From an uncultured Acidobacteriota bacterium (GTDB lineage Bacteria > Acidobacteriota > Blastocatellia > RBC074), in NCBI GenBank assembly GCA_902825875.1, contig CADECP010000026.1, positions 3,146-67,145 of the forward strand: DNA of 64,000 bases, written 5' to 3'. A program made the position numbers and the translations under genes. Below are positions 1 through 9,780 of this stretch, piece after piece (the first letter of the stretch is position 1; every line of letters starts with the position of its first letter). Below the pieces are notes generated by a model. That model did not search any database, was not told where the DNA came from, and worked only from the letters and a program-made list of their open reading frames with translations.

Positions 1-67
1 TTAGGACTGATGTTAGGACTGATGTTAGGACTGATGTTAGGACTGATGTTAGGACTGATGTTAGGAC
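1..67. repeat. 12-bp tandem repeat array at the window edge
   Basis: Five head-to-tail copies of TTAGGACTGATG start at the first base and end in a partial sixth copy. No spacers and no coding frame of note are seen, so this is a minisatellite-like array and not a CRISPR. It is cut by the window edge and its true copy number is unknown. Confidence 0.9.
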
Positions 68-345
68 CTCAGACCAACTCAATCGTTTGACATCATTTCC
101 AAACAACAATTCACGCTCGCCTAACGCCAACTTGCGATTAAGCTGGCTCAGCGACTAACAGTTTTTCGTGACCGCTGACGATTTGAACTACTGTGATAAG
201 GCGAGCGAAAAATACGCCTGCTATTTTGGACTGTCAAGCATTATTTTTGATTTTTAGCAAAAAATCTTTCAACAATTATAAACTCTTACATACCAACACT
301 TCACGCCGACCAAGTTGTTTACAATAGGCTTGGTTATAAAAGGAA

Positions 346-397
346 AAAGCACGAAAGGAAGGTAAGCCTGAGAGGCTTGTCCATCCTTTCGTGCTTT
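346..397. terminator. Compound hairpin, possible terminator
   Basis: A 14-bp stem (346-359 pairs with 384-397, core AGCACGAAAGGA) encloses a second 6-bp hairpin (364-369 with 373-378). There is no clear T-run on either side, so the terminator role is inferred from position only. Part of the arm (ACGAAAGG) recurs in the hairpin at 19775-19812. Confidence 0.45.
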
Positions 398-497
398 GGG
401 TTAGTTACTGGTCAGATCAGGTTGATCCAAACGTGCCGAAGTATTGATGACGATCGAATCAGTAGCCGAAGTGATTTGTGTAGGCGAATAGCTTTTC

Positions 498-547
498 AAG
501 AAACAAAGGAGCAAAGATTCAGAGGAATCTTTGCTCCTTTGTTTCTT
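498..547. terminator. Perfect 23-bp hairpin
   Basis: Bases 498-520 and 525-547 are perfectly complementary around an AGAG loop. The stem is AT-rich at its base. It may be a bidirectional terminator or a mobile palindromic repeat; no flanking gene decides which. Confidence 0.5.
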
Positions 548-587
548 TGCGTTTGGCCTCCACAGAAATTTCCGTAGCGCCAGAAAG

Positions 588-615
588 GCAGGTCAGGTTT
601 TCCAACCTGACCTGC
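588..615 (-). terminator. Terminator-like hairpin after the DUF11 gene
   Basis: A 12-bp stem (588-599 with 604-615, GCAGGTCAGGTT and its complement) with a TTCC loop lies 5 bases past the stop codon at 621-623. On the minus strand it is followed by CTTTCT, a weak T-rich tail. Confidence 0.6.
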
Positions 616-620
616 GATGA

Positions 621-3600
621 TTAACAGGACGGAATGAACACAGGAATCACCAGTGTCACCGCATCGGTCAGCGTCAGATGATGCAGGTTGTGTCCCTGAT
701 TGAATGCGCCTGCGGACGAACTCGCATTCGGATTGAAATTGATCTGTGCGCCCAACAATGCAGTGTCGTTGACCGTCCAGAACTTCATCCAACCTGTGCG
801 ACCAGCCGGAAGCACTCGATCAAACGGCGTGAAAGTACGCGGGAAAGTGTTGTCCAGCAAACGACGCAACTGGCACGAGGCCACATTCGCCGTGAAGCTG
901 AACGAGTTTTCGGCATCATCGTACAACTGGCCGTTGAGATTGCCGATCAATGCGCCCGACGTGGTCATGTCACCGCCGATGCGATTGACGACCAACATGG
1001 TCGAATTGCCTTCGGCGCGACTGCCGATACTGTCGGCAACCAGAATGCGCGGCAGACGGTTGTAATTCATACCGTCGAATCGCAACGTCGCTGTCGTCAC
1101 ATTCGGGTTCGGACCCGCCGGGAAAATCATTGATGAAGCAATCGCCACCGCAGACAGATTGGCTTGATGCCCCGAAGAGAATTTGACGTACTCATCGCCG
1201 ATCAATTCGTTGAAGGCGCGAGGAATTCCGTTGTTGTCATCCACCGCGACGGCAATCAGGTAGCCCGTGTTGCCCGGATCGAAATCCGAAGCCAGGAACG
1301 AGGACGTCTGATTCGGCGTCAGGCACAGGAAAGCGTCCAGCACGGCGCAACTCGCGCCATCCACAGCAAACAAGTGAACGGTGACCTTTTCGGTTCCCGA
1401 CGTATTGGTGATATTCAGGCGCGTGTTTTGCGAGTTGGAGTTGGTCGCGTCCGAAGTGTAGATCGGATAGAACAGCACGGAGCCTTCTTTCTGATCGCTG
1501 GCTTCGGACAATGCGGGGAACGCACCGCCCGGAGTCGTTGTCGGCGGAATGACTCGCAGATCGGCAAAGGCGCGGTTGTTGGCCAACATTCCCGTCCCCG
1601 GCGTGATGATCGCCGGTTCGCCAGACAACGGATTGGTTTGCACCGCCAGCGTGCCGGTTTCGGGCAGGCAGTTGGTCGAAGCAATCGTCGCCGTGTTGGT
1701 TACGGTAATCGTCGGGTGTTTGATCGGCACACGCGCCACGATCGTGACTGTGCCGCTGATCGGTCGCGTGAACTGGCATTGATTCGCCGCGCCCAAAACT
1801 CCCAGATTGGCGACAACGGTCGTAATGCCTGTTCCTGCCGTCGTGATGGTGAACGTCGTTCCCGGAACTGTCGAAGTCGGTGTTCCAACAACGGTGAAAC
1901 CTTTCGGCAACACGTCCACAATCGTCACGCCATTGGCATTGGACGGGCCGGCATTCGCAAACGTCAACGTGTAAGTAACGTTCGAGGGCGTGCCCGTCGT
2001 GCTGTAAGGCGCTGGATTCGGCGCGACCGTTTTGCTGATCGAAAGATCGGATTGCGCCTGCACCGTCGAAGTGAACGACGCCGTGTTGTTATTCGGATTC
2101 GGATCGGTCGTATCCGAACTGATCGTTGCCGTGTTCAACATGTTCGGCACGCACATTTGAGCATCCGTCAGGTTGCGAATCTGCTGGAAGTCTGGACAAA
2201 CGCGAACGACGATGGTCAGCGTGCGAACGACGCCCGGCCCGGTCAAACCGCCCGCCGTGCCGCCAGCCGCATCCCAGGTAGCTTTGACAATGCCATTGGC
2301 GTTCACAGCAGGCGTCATCAAAGTCGCCCCAGCCGAAGCCACTGCCGAGATAAACACCGTCCCAACAGGCAGCGGATCAGTAATCATCAGATTGAAAGCC
2401 GCGCTTGGCCCGGCGTTGTTGGCCGTGATGGTGTAAGTCAACAGGTTGCCGGCAATCACCGGGTCAGGTTCCGCCGTCTTCGTGCCTGACAAATCAGCCG
2501 AGAAGGCAATCGGCACCGTGTCGCAGATGTTGGTGTTGTTCCCCGGAACAGGGTCTGTGGACATCGAGGTCGCCGTCACACAATTCTGATATGAAATCGG
2601 AATCGGTTGCGGCGTAAACGCATCTTGCGTGAAGGTCAGGCGAACAATGAACGTGCCTGCCGGATTGACCGTTCCATCGGGATTCTTGTTCGGCGGCAAT
2701 TCCGCAGCCGTGCATGTCACGCTTGTGGTATTGCCCGGAGAACCAACTGGCGGAACCGCCGTGCAGATGACGTTCGGATTGCCGTTTCCGTCTTTGGCAT
2801 TCGGCGTCACGAAATTGCCATTACCATCCAATCGCCCAACCTGGATGTTGGTGATTTTCTGGAACGGCGGCAGCGTGTCCACCAGATTGAACATCTGCGC
2901 GGCGCTCGGGCCATTGTTGGTGACTGTGACGTTATACAAATTGCCGCTGGTTCCGGCTGTCACCGGACCGCCAACAACTCCGGCGGAATTGGTGTGCGTT
3001 TTGGTCAGCGCCAGATCGGAAGTCGCAGCCACAGGCGTGGTCAACGTCGTCGAACCGGAAACCGGACGATTGACGTTGTTGATGGTGGCGTCAAACGTCG
3101 CCGTGTCCACCAGATTGGCTTTCGTCGCCGGGTCAATGAAAACTGTGACATCAATTGCCGCAATGTTATTAGGTGCGTTGGCCGACAATAGCGGAGCCGT
3201 GCAAACCAGAGAACCGCCATTGCCTTGCGGGTTATTGCTCGGATTGACGCCGGTCGGCGGCGCGCAGGTAAACGTCGCGCCGGACGGCAGCACAGGAGTC
3301 ACCGAAACATATTTCACGCCAAGCACTCGTCCCGGAGGCGTTTCCAGCCCTGAAGGCAACACATCCGTCAACCGAATGTTTGACACATCCGATGGGCCGT
3401 TGTTGGTCAGCGTGATGCGGTAAGTTAGGAACGTGCCCGGCAAAACCGCCGTGCCCGTCGTGATCGTTCCGTTCGGCGGGGTCGCCGGCCCAAGTGGCCC
3501 TGTTTGATTCGGGTTGCTGGCCGAAGTCACAGCCGATTGAACGATCTTGCTGATGGACAGGTTGGACGAAGCGATGACCACCGTTTGCGTCGGCAACGTG

Positions 3601-6209
3601 GTGTTGTTCGATGTGTTCGGATCATCTGTGCCGCCGCAAACGACCGGCGGGAATATCGGCACATTCGCGTTCGGGCAAAGCCCGGAAGCGATATTGGCCG
3701 GGTTCGACACAATCGTTCCGCCCGCAACCGATTCATTGACCTTCACAAAAAACGTCAACTGACCGGTGTACCCGGCGGGCAATGTGCCATCGGCGTAAGA
3801 CGGCGTTAGTCCGGTGTTTCCTTGCGGACGGCAGTAAATCGCCTGGCTGCCGGGCGCTCCGTTGACCGTGCAAGTCAGACTGACGTTCGGCCCCAACGGA
3901 GCAAGTGTATCTGCCGCTTGAATGGTGAACGTAAACGGAACTGCAGGCGGTTGAGCTGCCGGAACAAACACTCCGCCGGTGGCCAATGCGCCCACGAAAG
4001 CCGTGTTGCCGGGAATCTGATCCGAAAGCATGACGTTGACCGCATCGGACGGCCCATTGTTTCCGAACGGCAGATCGTAACGGATATAACCGCCAGCGTT
4101 GACCGAACCGGGCGGCACATTTGGTCCAACGACTGGCAACGCCACTGGCGGCAACGGCCCTGCTCCATCGGGGTCAACTACCGGCAAAGCCGATTTGCTG
4201 GTCGCCAAATCAGCAGACGACGTGACCACAGAAGACGCGCACGAGGTGTTGTTCGACGTGTTCAGATCGAATTGCCCGCCGGGATTGGTAATCGGTCCAG
4301 CGGACGGCGCGGAAATCATCGCGCAATTTTCAATGTTGGTTCCGGGCGCGGCGTTCGAGCCAATGACGACTTTCAACACGATTGTCGTCATTGCTCCCGC
4401 CGGAAAATCGCCTGCGGCTCCGGCGGCGTTGACGCAAGTGATCTTGACGCCTCCAGCCGGAGTCAGCGGCCCAGCCGGTGTGCAGGTGAACCCGCCTGCC
4501 TCGCCGGTTCCGGCTCTCGCCGAAATCAAAGTGAGCACCTGAGCAGGCAACGTATCCATAATCGTAATCACGCCGGGATTCGCGCCGCCGTTGATGGGGC
4601 TTGGGCCGTTGTTGGTGACTTTGATCAGGTAATCAATCGTCGAACCCGCAACAACTGACCCCGGAGCCGTTTTACTGACTGACAGATCAGCACAATGGTT
4701 TACTCCGGTCGTGACCGTCGAAGAACCGACTGCAATCGTACCGGTTCCGGCGGTAAGGATGGTCGCCGTGTTTTGCAAAGTTCCAAACGGAGCATTCGCG
4801 TTGAGCTTCACCGTGAGGTTCAAGGTGTGAAGACCGCTGGGAACATCAATCGCTGAACAAGTTACCATTCCTGGTATACCGCCATCGTGCGAACATCCGT
4901 TGGCAAACGGGCCGGTGCCGTTCATTGAAACAAATGTCGTGTTGGCAGGAAGAGGATCGGAAATGGTCGCATTGATTGCAGTGCTCTGCCCGCCGTTATT
5001 GAGCGAAATTTGATAGGTAAACGTATCGCCCGTGCAAACCGATGCCGGTCCAGTTTTGGAAATGGATAGCGGCGCATTAACCTGTAGCACCTGACCAACG
5101 GAAGCACTGTTCGGGAAAGCATTTGGCGTCGGTTCTTGCGTATTGGAAGAAACAGTTGCGGTGTTTGTACGGTTACCACCAGCCTGGTTCGCCGCCGCCT
5201 GGGCGACAATCGTAATCGTCGAAGTCGGAATCGCTGGGCTGGGAGCCGGGAAATTGCCGGTACAACTGACTACGCCATTGGTTCCCACAGGAGGGCCTGA
5301 ACAAGTCAGCCCCAAACCGCCGACGTTGGAATTCACCACAGACACGTTTTGAAAAACGATGCCCGCTGGCATCGGGTCAGTCACCACAACGCCAAAAGCA
5401 GCACCCGGCCCGTTGTTGGTAACGGTCAGCGTGTAGCTGAACGCTGCGCCGCCGTTCACGGGGTTCGCGTTGCTGGTCGCTTTGGTAATTCCCAAATCCG
5501 CCTGGGCCACCGGATGGTTGGTCGTGTTGGAACTGTTGGTCGCAACTCCGACGCCGGATTGCTGCTCGTTAAAGAATTGCGCCTGGTTGCTGACGATGGC
5601 TCCCGTCGCGCTGCTGTTGACGCGAACCTTGAACTCGAATTTGAAGACAGCGAATTCACGCAAAATCCCGCCTGCCGCGGTCAAACATTCAACGCGATTG
5701 TTTCCGCCGTCGAAGCTGCACGTCCACGCTGAAGAACCATTTCCGGGCTGTTGCAAAATGGTGACTGTGCCAGGCTCATAAGTCGTGTTCGCCGGAATGC
5801 TGTCGCGGACGCGAAGCAGGTTGGTTCCGAACGTTTCGTCCACCGCCGCATCATTCGTTACAGTGACGGTGTAGGTAATCAACTGACCGCCCGAAACCGC
5901 CGTCCCATTCGGTGGGCTGGCAATTTTGGTGATCGGAGCATCGAACATCGTCGCCGTTGCGCCAGCAGCGTTAGAAACTGCCACTGGATTAGCTGCCAAT
6001 TGTTTGGCTTCTTCCTTGACTGGCAACTTCGTTGGGATTTGCCGCTCGGATGCCATCAAAAGCTGTTTCACCGGTTTGCTCACGCCCAATTTGGCCATAA
6101 CCGCTGAGAGCGGTGTGAACGCAAACGACAAGGCAGTTAACAGAACAAAAGCGAAGGCGGCCAACAAGGCGCGCCGCAAGTGTTTTTTGAGTGTGTGTGT
6201 GGTTCGCAT
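621..6209 (-). CDS. Secreted DUF11-repeat surface protein
   Basis: Predicted exported repeat protein of 1862 residues. The ATG at 6209 is chosen because GGAG lies 6 bases upstream; an in-frame GTG at 6260 has no such site. A basic N-terminus and hydrophobic stretch (about residues 12-35) form a signal peptide. Nine DUF11-type repeats follow, each opening with a pattern such as ADLSISKT and containing VTNNGPS and a DxLP turn; DUF11 domains are immunoglobulin-like beta-sandwich modules of bacterial surface proteins. Residues about 1567-1862 form a separate module that is clearly homologous to the end of the lamin-tail-domain protein at 19816-22704, including the C-terminal FNQGHNLHHLTLT motif and a final Cys. 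It is the last gene of a same-strand run with the four paralogues upstream. A structural or adhesive role is inferred; no enzyme motif is visible. Confidence 0.85.
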   Translation of the reverse strand: MRTTHTLKKHLRRALLAAFAFVLLTALSFAFTPLSAVMAKLGVSKPVKQLLMASERQIPTKLPVKEEAKQLAANPVAVSNAAGATATMFDAPITKIASPPNGTAVSGGQLITYTVTVTNDAAVDETFGTNLLRVRDSIPANTTYEPGTVTILQQPGNGSSAWTCSFDGGNNRVECLTAAGGILREFAVFKFEFKVRVNSSATGAIVSNQAQFFNEQQSGVGVATNSSNTTNHPVAQADLGITKATSNANPVNGGAAFSYTLTVTNNGPGAAFGVVVTDPMPAGIVFQNVSVVNSNVGGLGLTCSGPPVGTNGVVSCTGNFPAPSPAIPTSTITIVAQAAANQAGGNRTNTATVSSNTQEPTPNAFPNSASVGQVLQVNAPLSISKTGPASVCTGDTFTYQISLNNGGQSTAINATISDPLPANTTFVSMNGTGPFANGCSHDGGIPGMVTCSAIDVPSGLHTLNLTVKLNANAPFGTLQNTATILTAGTGTIAVGSSTVTTGVNHCADLSVSKTAPGSVVAGSTIDYLIKVTNNGPSPINGGANPGVITIMDTLPAQVLTLISARAGTGEAGGFTCTPAGPLTPAGGVKITCVNAAGAAGDFPAGAMTTIVLKVVIGSNAAPGTNIENCAMISAPSAGPITNPGGQFDLNTSNNTSCASSVVTSSADLATSKSALPVVDPDGAGPLPPVALPVVGPNVPPGSVNAGGYIRYDLPFGNNGPSDAVNVMLSDQIPGNTAFVGALATGGVFVPAAQPPAVPFTFTIQAADTLAPLGPNVSLTCTVNGAPGSQAIYCRPQGNTGLTPSYADGTLPAGYTGQLTFFVKVNESVAGGTIVSNPANIASGLCPNANVPIFPPVVCGGTDDPNTSNNTTLPTQTVVIASSNLSISKIVQSAVTSASNPNQTGPLGPATPPNGTITTGTAVLPGTFLTYRITLTNNGPSDVSNIRLTDVLPSGLETPPGRVLGVKYVSVTPVLPSGATFTCAPPTGVNPSNNPQGNGGSLVCTAPLLSANAPNNIAAIDVTVFIDPATKANLVDTATFDATINNVNRPVSGSTTLTTPVAATSDLALTKTHTNSAGVVGGPVTAGTSGNLYNVTVTNNGPSAAQMFNLVDTLPPFQKITNIQVGRLDGNGNFVTPNAKDGNGNPNVICTAVPPVGSPGNTTSVTCTAAELPPNKNPDGTVNPAGTFIVRLTFTQDAFTPQPIPISYQNCVTATSMSTDPVPGNNTNICDTVPIAFSADLSGTKTAEPDPVIAGNLLTYTITANNAGPSAAFNLMITDPLPVGTVFISAVASAGATLMTPAVNANGIVKATWDAAGGTAGGLTGPGVVRTLTIVVRVCPDFQQIRNLTDAQMCVPNMLNTATISSDTTDPNPNNNTASFTSTVQAQSDLSISKTVAPNPAPYSTTGTPSNVTYTLTFANAGPSNANGVTIVDVLPKGFTVVGTPTSTVPGTTFTITTAGTGITTVVANLGVLGAANQCQFTRPISGTVTIVARVPIKHPTITVTNTATIASTNCLPETGTLAVQTNPLSGEPAIITPGTGMLANNRAFADLRVIPPTTTPGGAFPALSEASDQKEGSVLFYPIYTSDATNSNSQNTRLNITNTSGTEKVTVHLFAVDGASCAVLDAFLCLTPNQTSSFLASDFDPGNTGYLIAVAVDDNNGIPRAFNELIGDEYVKFSSGHQANLSAVAIASSMIFPAGPNPNVTTATLRFDGMNYNRLPRILVADSIGSRAEGNSTMLVVNRIGGDMTTSGALIGNLNGQLYDDAENSFSFTANVASCQLRRLLDNTFPRTFTPFDRVLPAGRTGWMKFWTVNDTALLGAQINFNPNASSSAGAFNQGHNLHHLTLTDAVTLVIPVFIPSC

Positions 6210-6336
6210 CGTTTTCTCCAGTTTTAATGAAGCTTCGACTGAAAACGAAGCTTCTGTCACAGATCAAGTGGACGAATCAGGAAAACCAAAATTATCAATC
6301 GGCGCTCAATGCTCATTCAGCGGTCTGAGAGCAATG

Positions 6337-7398
6337 TTATTGAACACAAGCCGACGCGCCGATGTTGTTGTAAGCGAGTCGCAGCAGCCGGTATGCGACA
6401 ACGCGCTGCGGCCCCGTGCCAGTAAAATTGCCGGAACCATCAAAATAGGCGGACGCTTCGGTAAATCGTGTATTCCCACAATTGGTCGGTACTCCGGTGC
6501 CGGTTGCTTTTGTCAGTGCCGCTTGAACCGATTTGTAGGTGAAGGTCAGATAGTAATCATCATCAATCAAAATCGCCGTGGTTGCTCCACTGCTGCCTGT
6601 CAGTTCTTCTTCAACAAAAAGGCGAATGGATTCGCAATAGGTGGCATCTGCTGCGATGGCTTGCAGAGCATTTAGAACCTGATCCGCGATGCCTGCGGCA
6701 ATTGCAAAAGCAATTCGGAGTGGGTTTGGAATCATGACGCAAAAGATCATGAACTCTGAAGGTTGGGCTTCGACCACCGTATGCAACGCCAGAGCGACTC
6801 CTCTGGCAATGCCAATATCAACGCCAGACGGATACGTGCTGGGATCATCGAAATTACATGCAGGAGGAATGTACGCCGGCGCCGCAATCACTCCGCGAGA
6901 ATTCATCGTTTTTGCGTCCGATGAATTCCAAACGGGCTGGCCTGCCTTGAAATGTCTTTCCGCTTTTTGAATCGCAGCTTGAAACTTGGCATCCGTCCTG
7001 ATGCTCCGCGAAAGCTTGACGAAACGGTCAAGGGTTCTTGCATAAGGCCATTTTTCGGTCTGTGTCGCCAATTCGGCGGCGGTTAATCGTTCCAATCGCA
7101 ACCGCTCGGCTGCCAAATTCTGGCAAACGGCTTCGTAATCTTTCATCGGGTCGCTTTGCCGAAGAAAACTGTATCCGGCCAGAAACCTGATTAAGGCTTC
7201 ACTCTCGTCATAAGCAGTGATCAAATCGCGTCGCAATTTTTCTGTTTCGCCTGCATCTATGACCGTTCTGCTTTCCTCTGATCTGGTTCCAATGGCTGGG
7301 CGGTCACCAATCTGACGATCTTGTGCAGAATAGGGTGACGGGTAAACAACCAGCACAAAGCCGATGGCCACCAATGCGGTAAGGATTTTTCTGGTCAT
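6337..7398 (-). CDS. Exported protein of unknown function, paralogue 1 of 4
   Basis: 353-residue protein, family not recognised. The start MTRKIL at 7398 is shared by the paralogues, and the open frame further upstream runs into a palindromic repeat. Residues 1-25 form a signal peptide ending in YSAQ. Residues about 45-150 are predicted mostly helical (SEALIRFLAGYSFLRQ). A conserved C-terminal domain opens with RGVIAAPAYIPPACNFDDPS. Four cysteines are conserved in all four copies (in CNFDDPS, YCE, TNCG and the C-terminal CVQ), suggesting two disulphides in an extracytoplasmic protein. This copy also has a Cys in FCVMIPNP, shared only with paralogue 2, and one in the N-terminal half. It is the most downstream of the four and is followed after 127 bp by the DUF11 gene. 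Confidence 0.8.
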   Translation of the reverse strand: MTRKILTALVAIGFVLVVYPSPYSAQDRQIGDRPAIGTRSEESRTVIDAGETEKLRRDLITAYDESEALIRFLAGYSFLRQSDPMKDYEAVCQNLAAERLRLERLTAAELATQTEKWPYARTLDRFVKLSRSIRTDAKFQAAIQKAERHFKAGQPVWNSSDAKTMNSRGVIAAPAYIPPACNFDDPSTYPSGVDIGIARGVALALHTVVEAQPSEFMIFCVMIPNPLRIAFAIAAGIADQVLNALQAIAADATYCESIRLFVEEELTGSSGATTAILIDDDYYLTFTYKSVQAALTKATGTGVPTNCGNTRFTEASAYFDGSGNFTGTGPQRVVAYRLLRLAYNNIGASACVQ

Positions 7399-7445
7399 AG
7401 TTCGTATCTGGCATCCGGGTTTGATGGCCGGAGCCAAACTCCTTT
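7399..7445 (-). promoter_or_regulatory. Leader with SD-hairpin-ATG arrangement (paralogue 1)
   Basis: Read on the minus strand, AAAGGAG (7445-7439) is followed after 3 bases by a hairpin (7435-7410; arms GGCTCCGG and CCGGATGCC), then 11 bases, then the ATG. There is no Shine-Dalgarno site in the usual 5-10 base window. The same layout precedes the three other paralogues. Confidence 0.55.
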
Positions 7446-7453
7446 CAGAGAGT

Positions 7454-7513
7454 TTATAGCGGTTTGCAATTGGATACGCCCGCGCGGGCAGACCGACCTG
7501 TAAAACGCTATAA
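7454..7513. repeat. REP-like palindromic element
   Basis: TTATAGCGGTTT (7454-7465) pairs with AAAACGCTATAA (7502-7513) with one mismatch, enclosing the perfect palindrome GCCCGCGCGGGC at 7478-7489. It lies between paralogues 2 and 1, upstream of the leader of paralogue 1. Confidence 0.65.
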
Positions 7514-7558
7514 GGCCGCGCTGGGCGCAGGCCGATTTTCAATCATCCGCTAAACATC

Positions 7559-8590
7559 TTATTGCACGCACGAAGCCGCGCCGATGTTTTGATAAGCGGC
7601 TCGAAGTATCCGGTAAGCCGAGACTCGATCAGCGCCATTCGCTCCAATGAAATTGTCAGACCCATCAAAGAAAGCCGATGCAGCCGTCAATCTTGCGGAA
7701 CCACAGTTGGTCGCCACGCCTTCGGTGGCGGCTGTGGCCAGGGACGCACGAACGGATTTCAACATAAAGGTCAGGTAAAAATCGTCGTTCATCAAAATCG
7801 TCGTCAGCCCACGATCATCTTTCAGCTTGTCTTCGACAAACAGCCTGACTTTTTCGCAATAACCCGCATCTGCGGCCAGGGCTTCTAGTGCAATCTTCAC
7901 CAGATCAGCCACGCCAGCGGCGATGGCGAATGCAATGTGAATCGGGTTGGGAACCATCGTGCAGGCTGTCTGGTATTCGCTGGGCGCCAGATCGGCGGCG
8001 AATTTCAACGCGATCTGCACTCCGCCAGCGATGCCCAGATCAACTCCCGAAGGGTAATCGCTGGGATCGTCGTAATTGCAATTGGGCGGAATATAGGCCG
8101 GAGCAGCAATGACTCCGCGCGAATTTCCGAATCTTTTTGTTTCAGAAGCTACGCTTTGAGGGCGACCGATTGAGGCTTTTCCGGTTTTTTCCACACGTTC
8201 AACCATGGCTTGAAACCGGACGTCGGTTCTGATTTGTCGAGAAAGCTTTGTCACGCGATTGACGAACTGTTCGTCCAGCCAGTCAAGTTCCCGTGACATC
8301 ATCGTCACCTGCTCAGGAGACATGCGCCCGATTCGCTCGTGCATTTCTGAAAGTTGTCGGCGAACCAATGGGTAATTCTTCATTGCTTCGCTTTGACGAA
8401 TTGACTCATATTCGCCAAGAAAGTCGAGCAGCGCCATCGTTTCGCTGTAAACGCTGAGGAAATTGGCGCGCGCCTTTTCCGCCCCGGACACGACCGTGCC
8501 TTGAGGATTTTCCTGAGCCGAGTGGGGCAAAACAAAGACAAATAACGCAACGCCGATTGTTGCCAGAGTGACAAGGATTTTTCTGGTCAT
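7559..8590 (-). CDS. Exported protein of unknown function, paralogue 2 of 4
   Basis: 343-residue member of the same unrecognised family. The ATG at 8590 aligns with the MTRKIL start of the other copies; an in-frame TTG two codons upstream is less likely. The signal peptide ends in HSAQE. The N-terminal helical part is the most divergent of the four and shorter. The domain from RGVIAAPAYIPPNCNYDDPS to the C-terminal AASCVQ carries the four conserved cysteines, plus the extra one in TACTMVPNP shared with paralogue 1. The hydrophobic segment IHIAFAIAAGVADLVKIALEA could be a buried or amphipathic helix. The gap to paralogue 1 is 160 bp and contains a REP-like repeat. Confidence 0.8.
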   Translation of the reverse strand: MTRKILVTLATIGVALFVFVLPHSAQENPQGTVVSGAEKARANFLSVYSETMALLDFLGEYESIRQSEAMKNYPLVRRQLSEMHERIGRMSPEQVTMMSRELDWLDEQFVNRVTKLSRQIRTDVRFQAMVERVEKTGKASIGRPQSVASETKRFGNSRGVIAAPAYIPPNCNYDDPSDYPSGVDLGIAGGVQIALKFAADLAPSEYQTACTMVPNPIHIAFAIAAGVADLVKIALEALAADAGYCEKVRLFVEDKLKDDRGLTTILMNDDFYLTFMLKSVRASLATAATEGVATNCGSARLTAASAFFDGSDNFIGANGADRVSAYRILRAAYQNIGAASCVQ

Positions 8591-8638
8591 ATTCAACTGT
8601 TCAGCATTCGGGCTGACGACCCTGTTGCTGATTCCTTT
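8591..8638 (-). promoter_or_regulatory. Leader with SD-hairpin-ATG arrangement (paralogue 2)
   Basis: AAAGGA (8638-8633) is followed after 2 bases by a hairpin (outer arms CAGCA/TGCTG at 8630-8626 and 8606-8602, inner GGG/CCC), then 11 bases to the ATG. The paired bases differ from those of the other leaders, but position and spacing match. Confidence 0.5.
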
Positions 8639-8724
8639 CTTGGGTTTGAAATCGCATTACTCGATTTCAAATTCGATCTGCCGAAACTATGGAACGCAAA
8701 ACAATCCGCCATTGCAGAACCTGG

Positions 8725-9780
8725 TTACTGCACACAGGCCGCAGCGCCAATGTTTTGATAAGCGGCTCGGAGTTTCTGAAACGCAGTCATCCGTTGCGCG
8801 CCCGTACCGATGTAAGAGTCTGACGCATCAAAAAACGCTGCCGCCTCAGTCAATCGCGTACTTCCGCAATTGGTCGGGATGCTTTTGCCGGTCGCTTTGG
8901 ACAACGCCGATTTGACGGTTCTGTACATATAAGAGAGATAGAAATCGTTGGTAATCAACAACGCAACGTGTCCTTCGTCATGCACCAGATTGTCTTCGAT
9001 ATACAGAATCATGGCTTCGCAGTATTCGGCATCCGCCGCGACGGCGCTCAATGCGTTTGTGACTTGATCCACTGCGTAAGCAGCAATGACCAAAATGGTC
9101 CTGGCCGGATTATCAAGCGCGACAAGAAAGCCAATGATTCCCGGCAACGCATCGGCAAGCGCATGCAACCCAAGCGCAACCCCGTTGGAAATGGCAAGGT
9201 CGGTTCCTGACGGATAATTGCTCGGATCGTCAAAATTGCAGATCGGCGCGATGTAAGCCGGAGCCGCAATAACCGAACGGGAGTTCGATGATTTTCGGGA
9301 TGAAGTTTCCCGCGACTGCCCTGTCAATTGTGAATACTGTTCCGCCTTGCGAACGACTTCCCGGAATTTTGTATCCGTCCGAATGTTTCGGGAAACTTCA
9401 ATCATCTGGTCGAGCAATTTCGGGTTCGGCCAGTTGTCAGCCTGCACGATGAATTCGCTGATGGAGATTTGTTCTACTCGCTTGCGTTCGACTTCCAATT
9501 TCTGAAGTGCTGTTTCGTATCCATTCATCGCGGTGCTTTCCCGAAGAAAGCTGAATCCGGCTAGAAATTTGATCAGAGCTTCGGTTTCTTCGTAAGCGAG
9601 AATCATTTCGCTCCGCAACTTCTCTGCTTCAACCGCATCCACGACCGCTCTTGTGTTCTGGGGCTTGGTTCCGGTGGCTGTTCGACTGCCAACCTGACGT
9701 TCCTGCGCGGAATTTGGAGCGGGCAAGACAAACAGCAGAAAACCGATTGCCACCAATAAAATAAGGGTTTTTCTTGTCAT
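8725..9780 (-). CDS. Exported protein of unknown function, paralogue 3 of 4
   Basis: 351-residue member of the four-copy family, closest by eye to paralogue 4 in its C-terminal half. Signal peptide residues 1-26 (cleavage near NSAQE). An N-terminal helical part (EALIKFLAGFSFLRES) precedes the conserved domain starting SRSVIAAPAYIAPICNFDDPS. The four family cysteines are present and end the protein as AAACVQ. The extra Cys of paralogues 1 and 2 is replaced by GFLVALDNP. Two acidic residues after the conserved Cys (CNFDDPS) are invariant across the family and could form a site, but no known catalytic or metal-binding signature is recognised. It lies 134 bp upstream of paralogue 2. Confidence 0.8.
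   Translation of the reverse strand: MTRKTLILLVAIGFLLFVLPAPNSAQERQVGSRTATGTKPQNTRAVVDAVEAEKLRSEMILAYEETEALIKFLAGFSFLRESTAMNGYETALQKLEVERKRVEQISISEFIVQADNWPNPKLLDQMIEVSRNIRTDTKFREVVRKAEQYSQLTGQSRETSSRKSSNSRSVIAAPAYIAPICNFDDPSNYPSGTDLAISNGVALGLHALADALPGIIGFLVALDNPARTILVIAAYAVDQVTNALSAVAADAEYCEAMILYIEDNLVHDEGHVALLITNDFYLSYMYRTVKSALSKATGKSIPTNCGSTRLTEAAAFFDASDSYIGTGAQRMTAFQKLRAAYQNIGAAACVQ

Larger units (their letters stand above)
68..620. other. Non-coding stretch with hairpins only
   Basis: No convincing gene is present. Bases 68-345 hold AT-rich sequence in which I recognise nothing. Bases 346-615 hold three separate hairpins, listed individually, downstream of the minus-strand DUF11 gene. 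Confidence 0.7.

Noticed and set aside
1..67. CRISPR array
   Set aside because: The 12-bp units are directly adjacent with no spacers, and no cas genes are present in the window.
1164..2489. Long plus-strand open frame opposite the DUF11 gene
   Set aside because: It mirrors the coding frame of the repeat protein, is Arg-rich and low in normal composition, and has no ribosome-binding site or recognisable domain.
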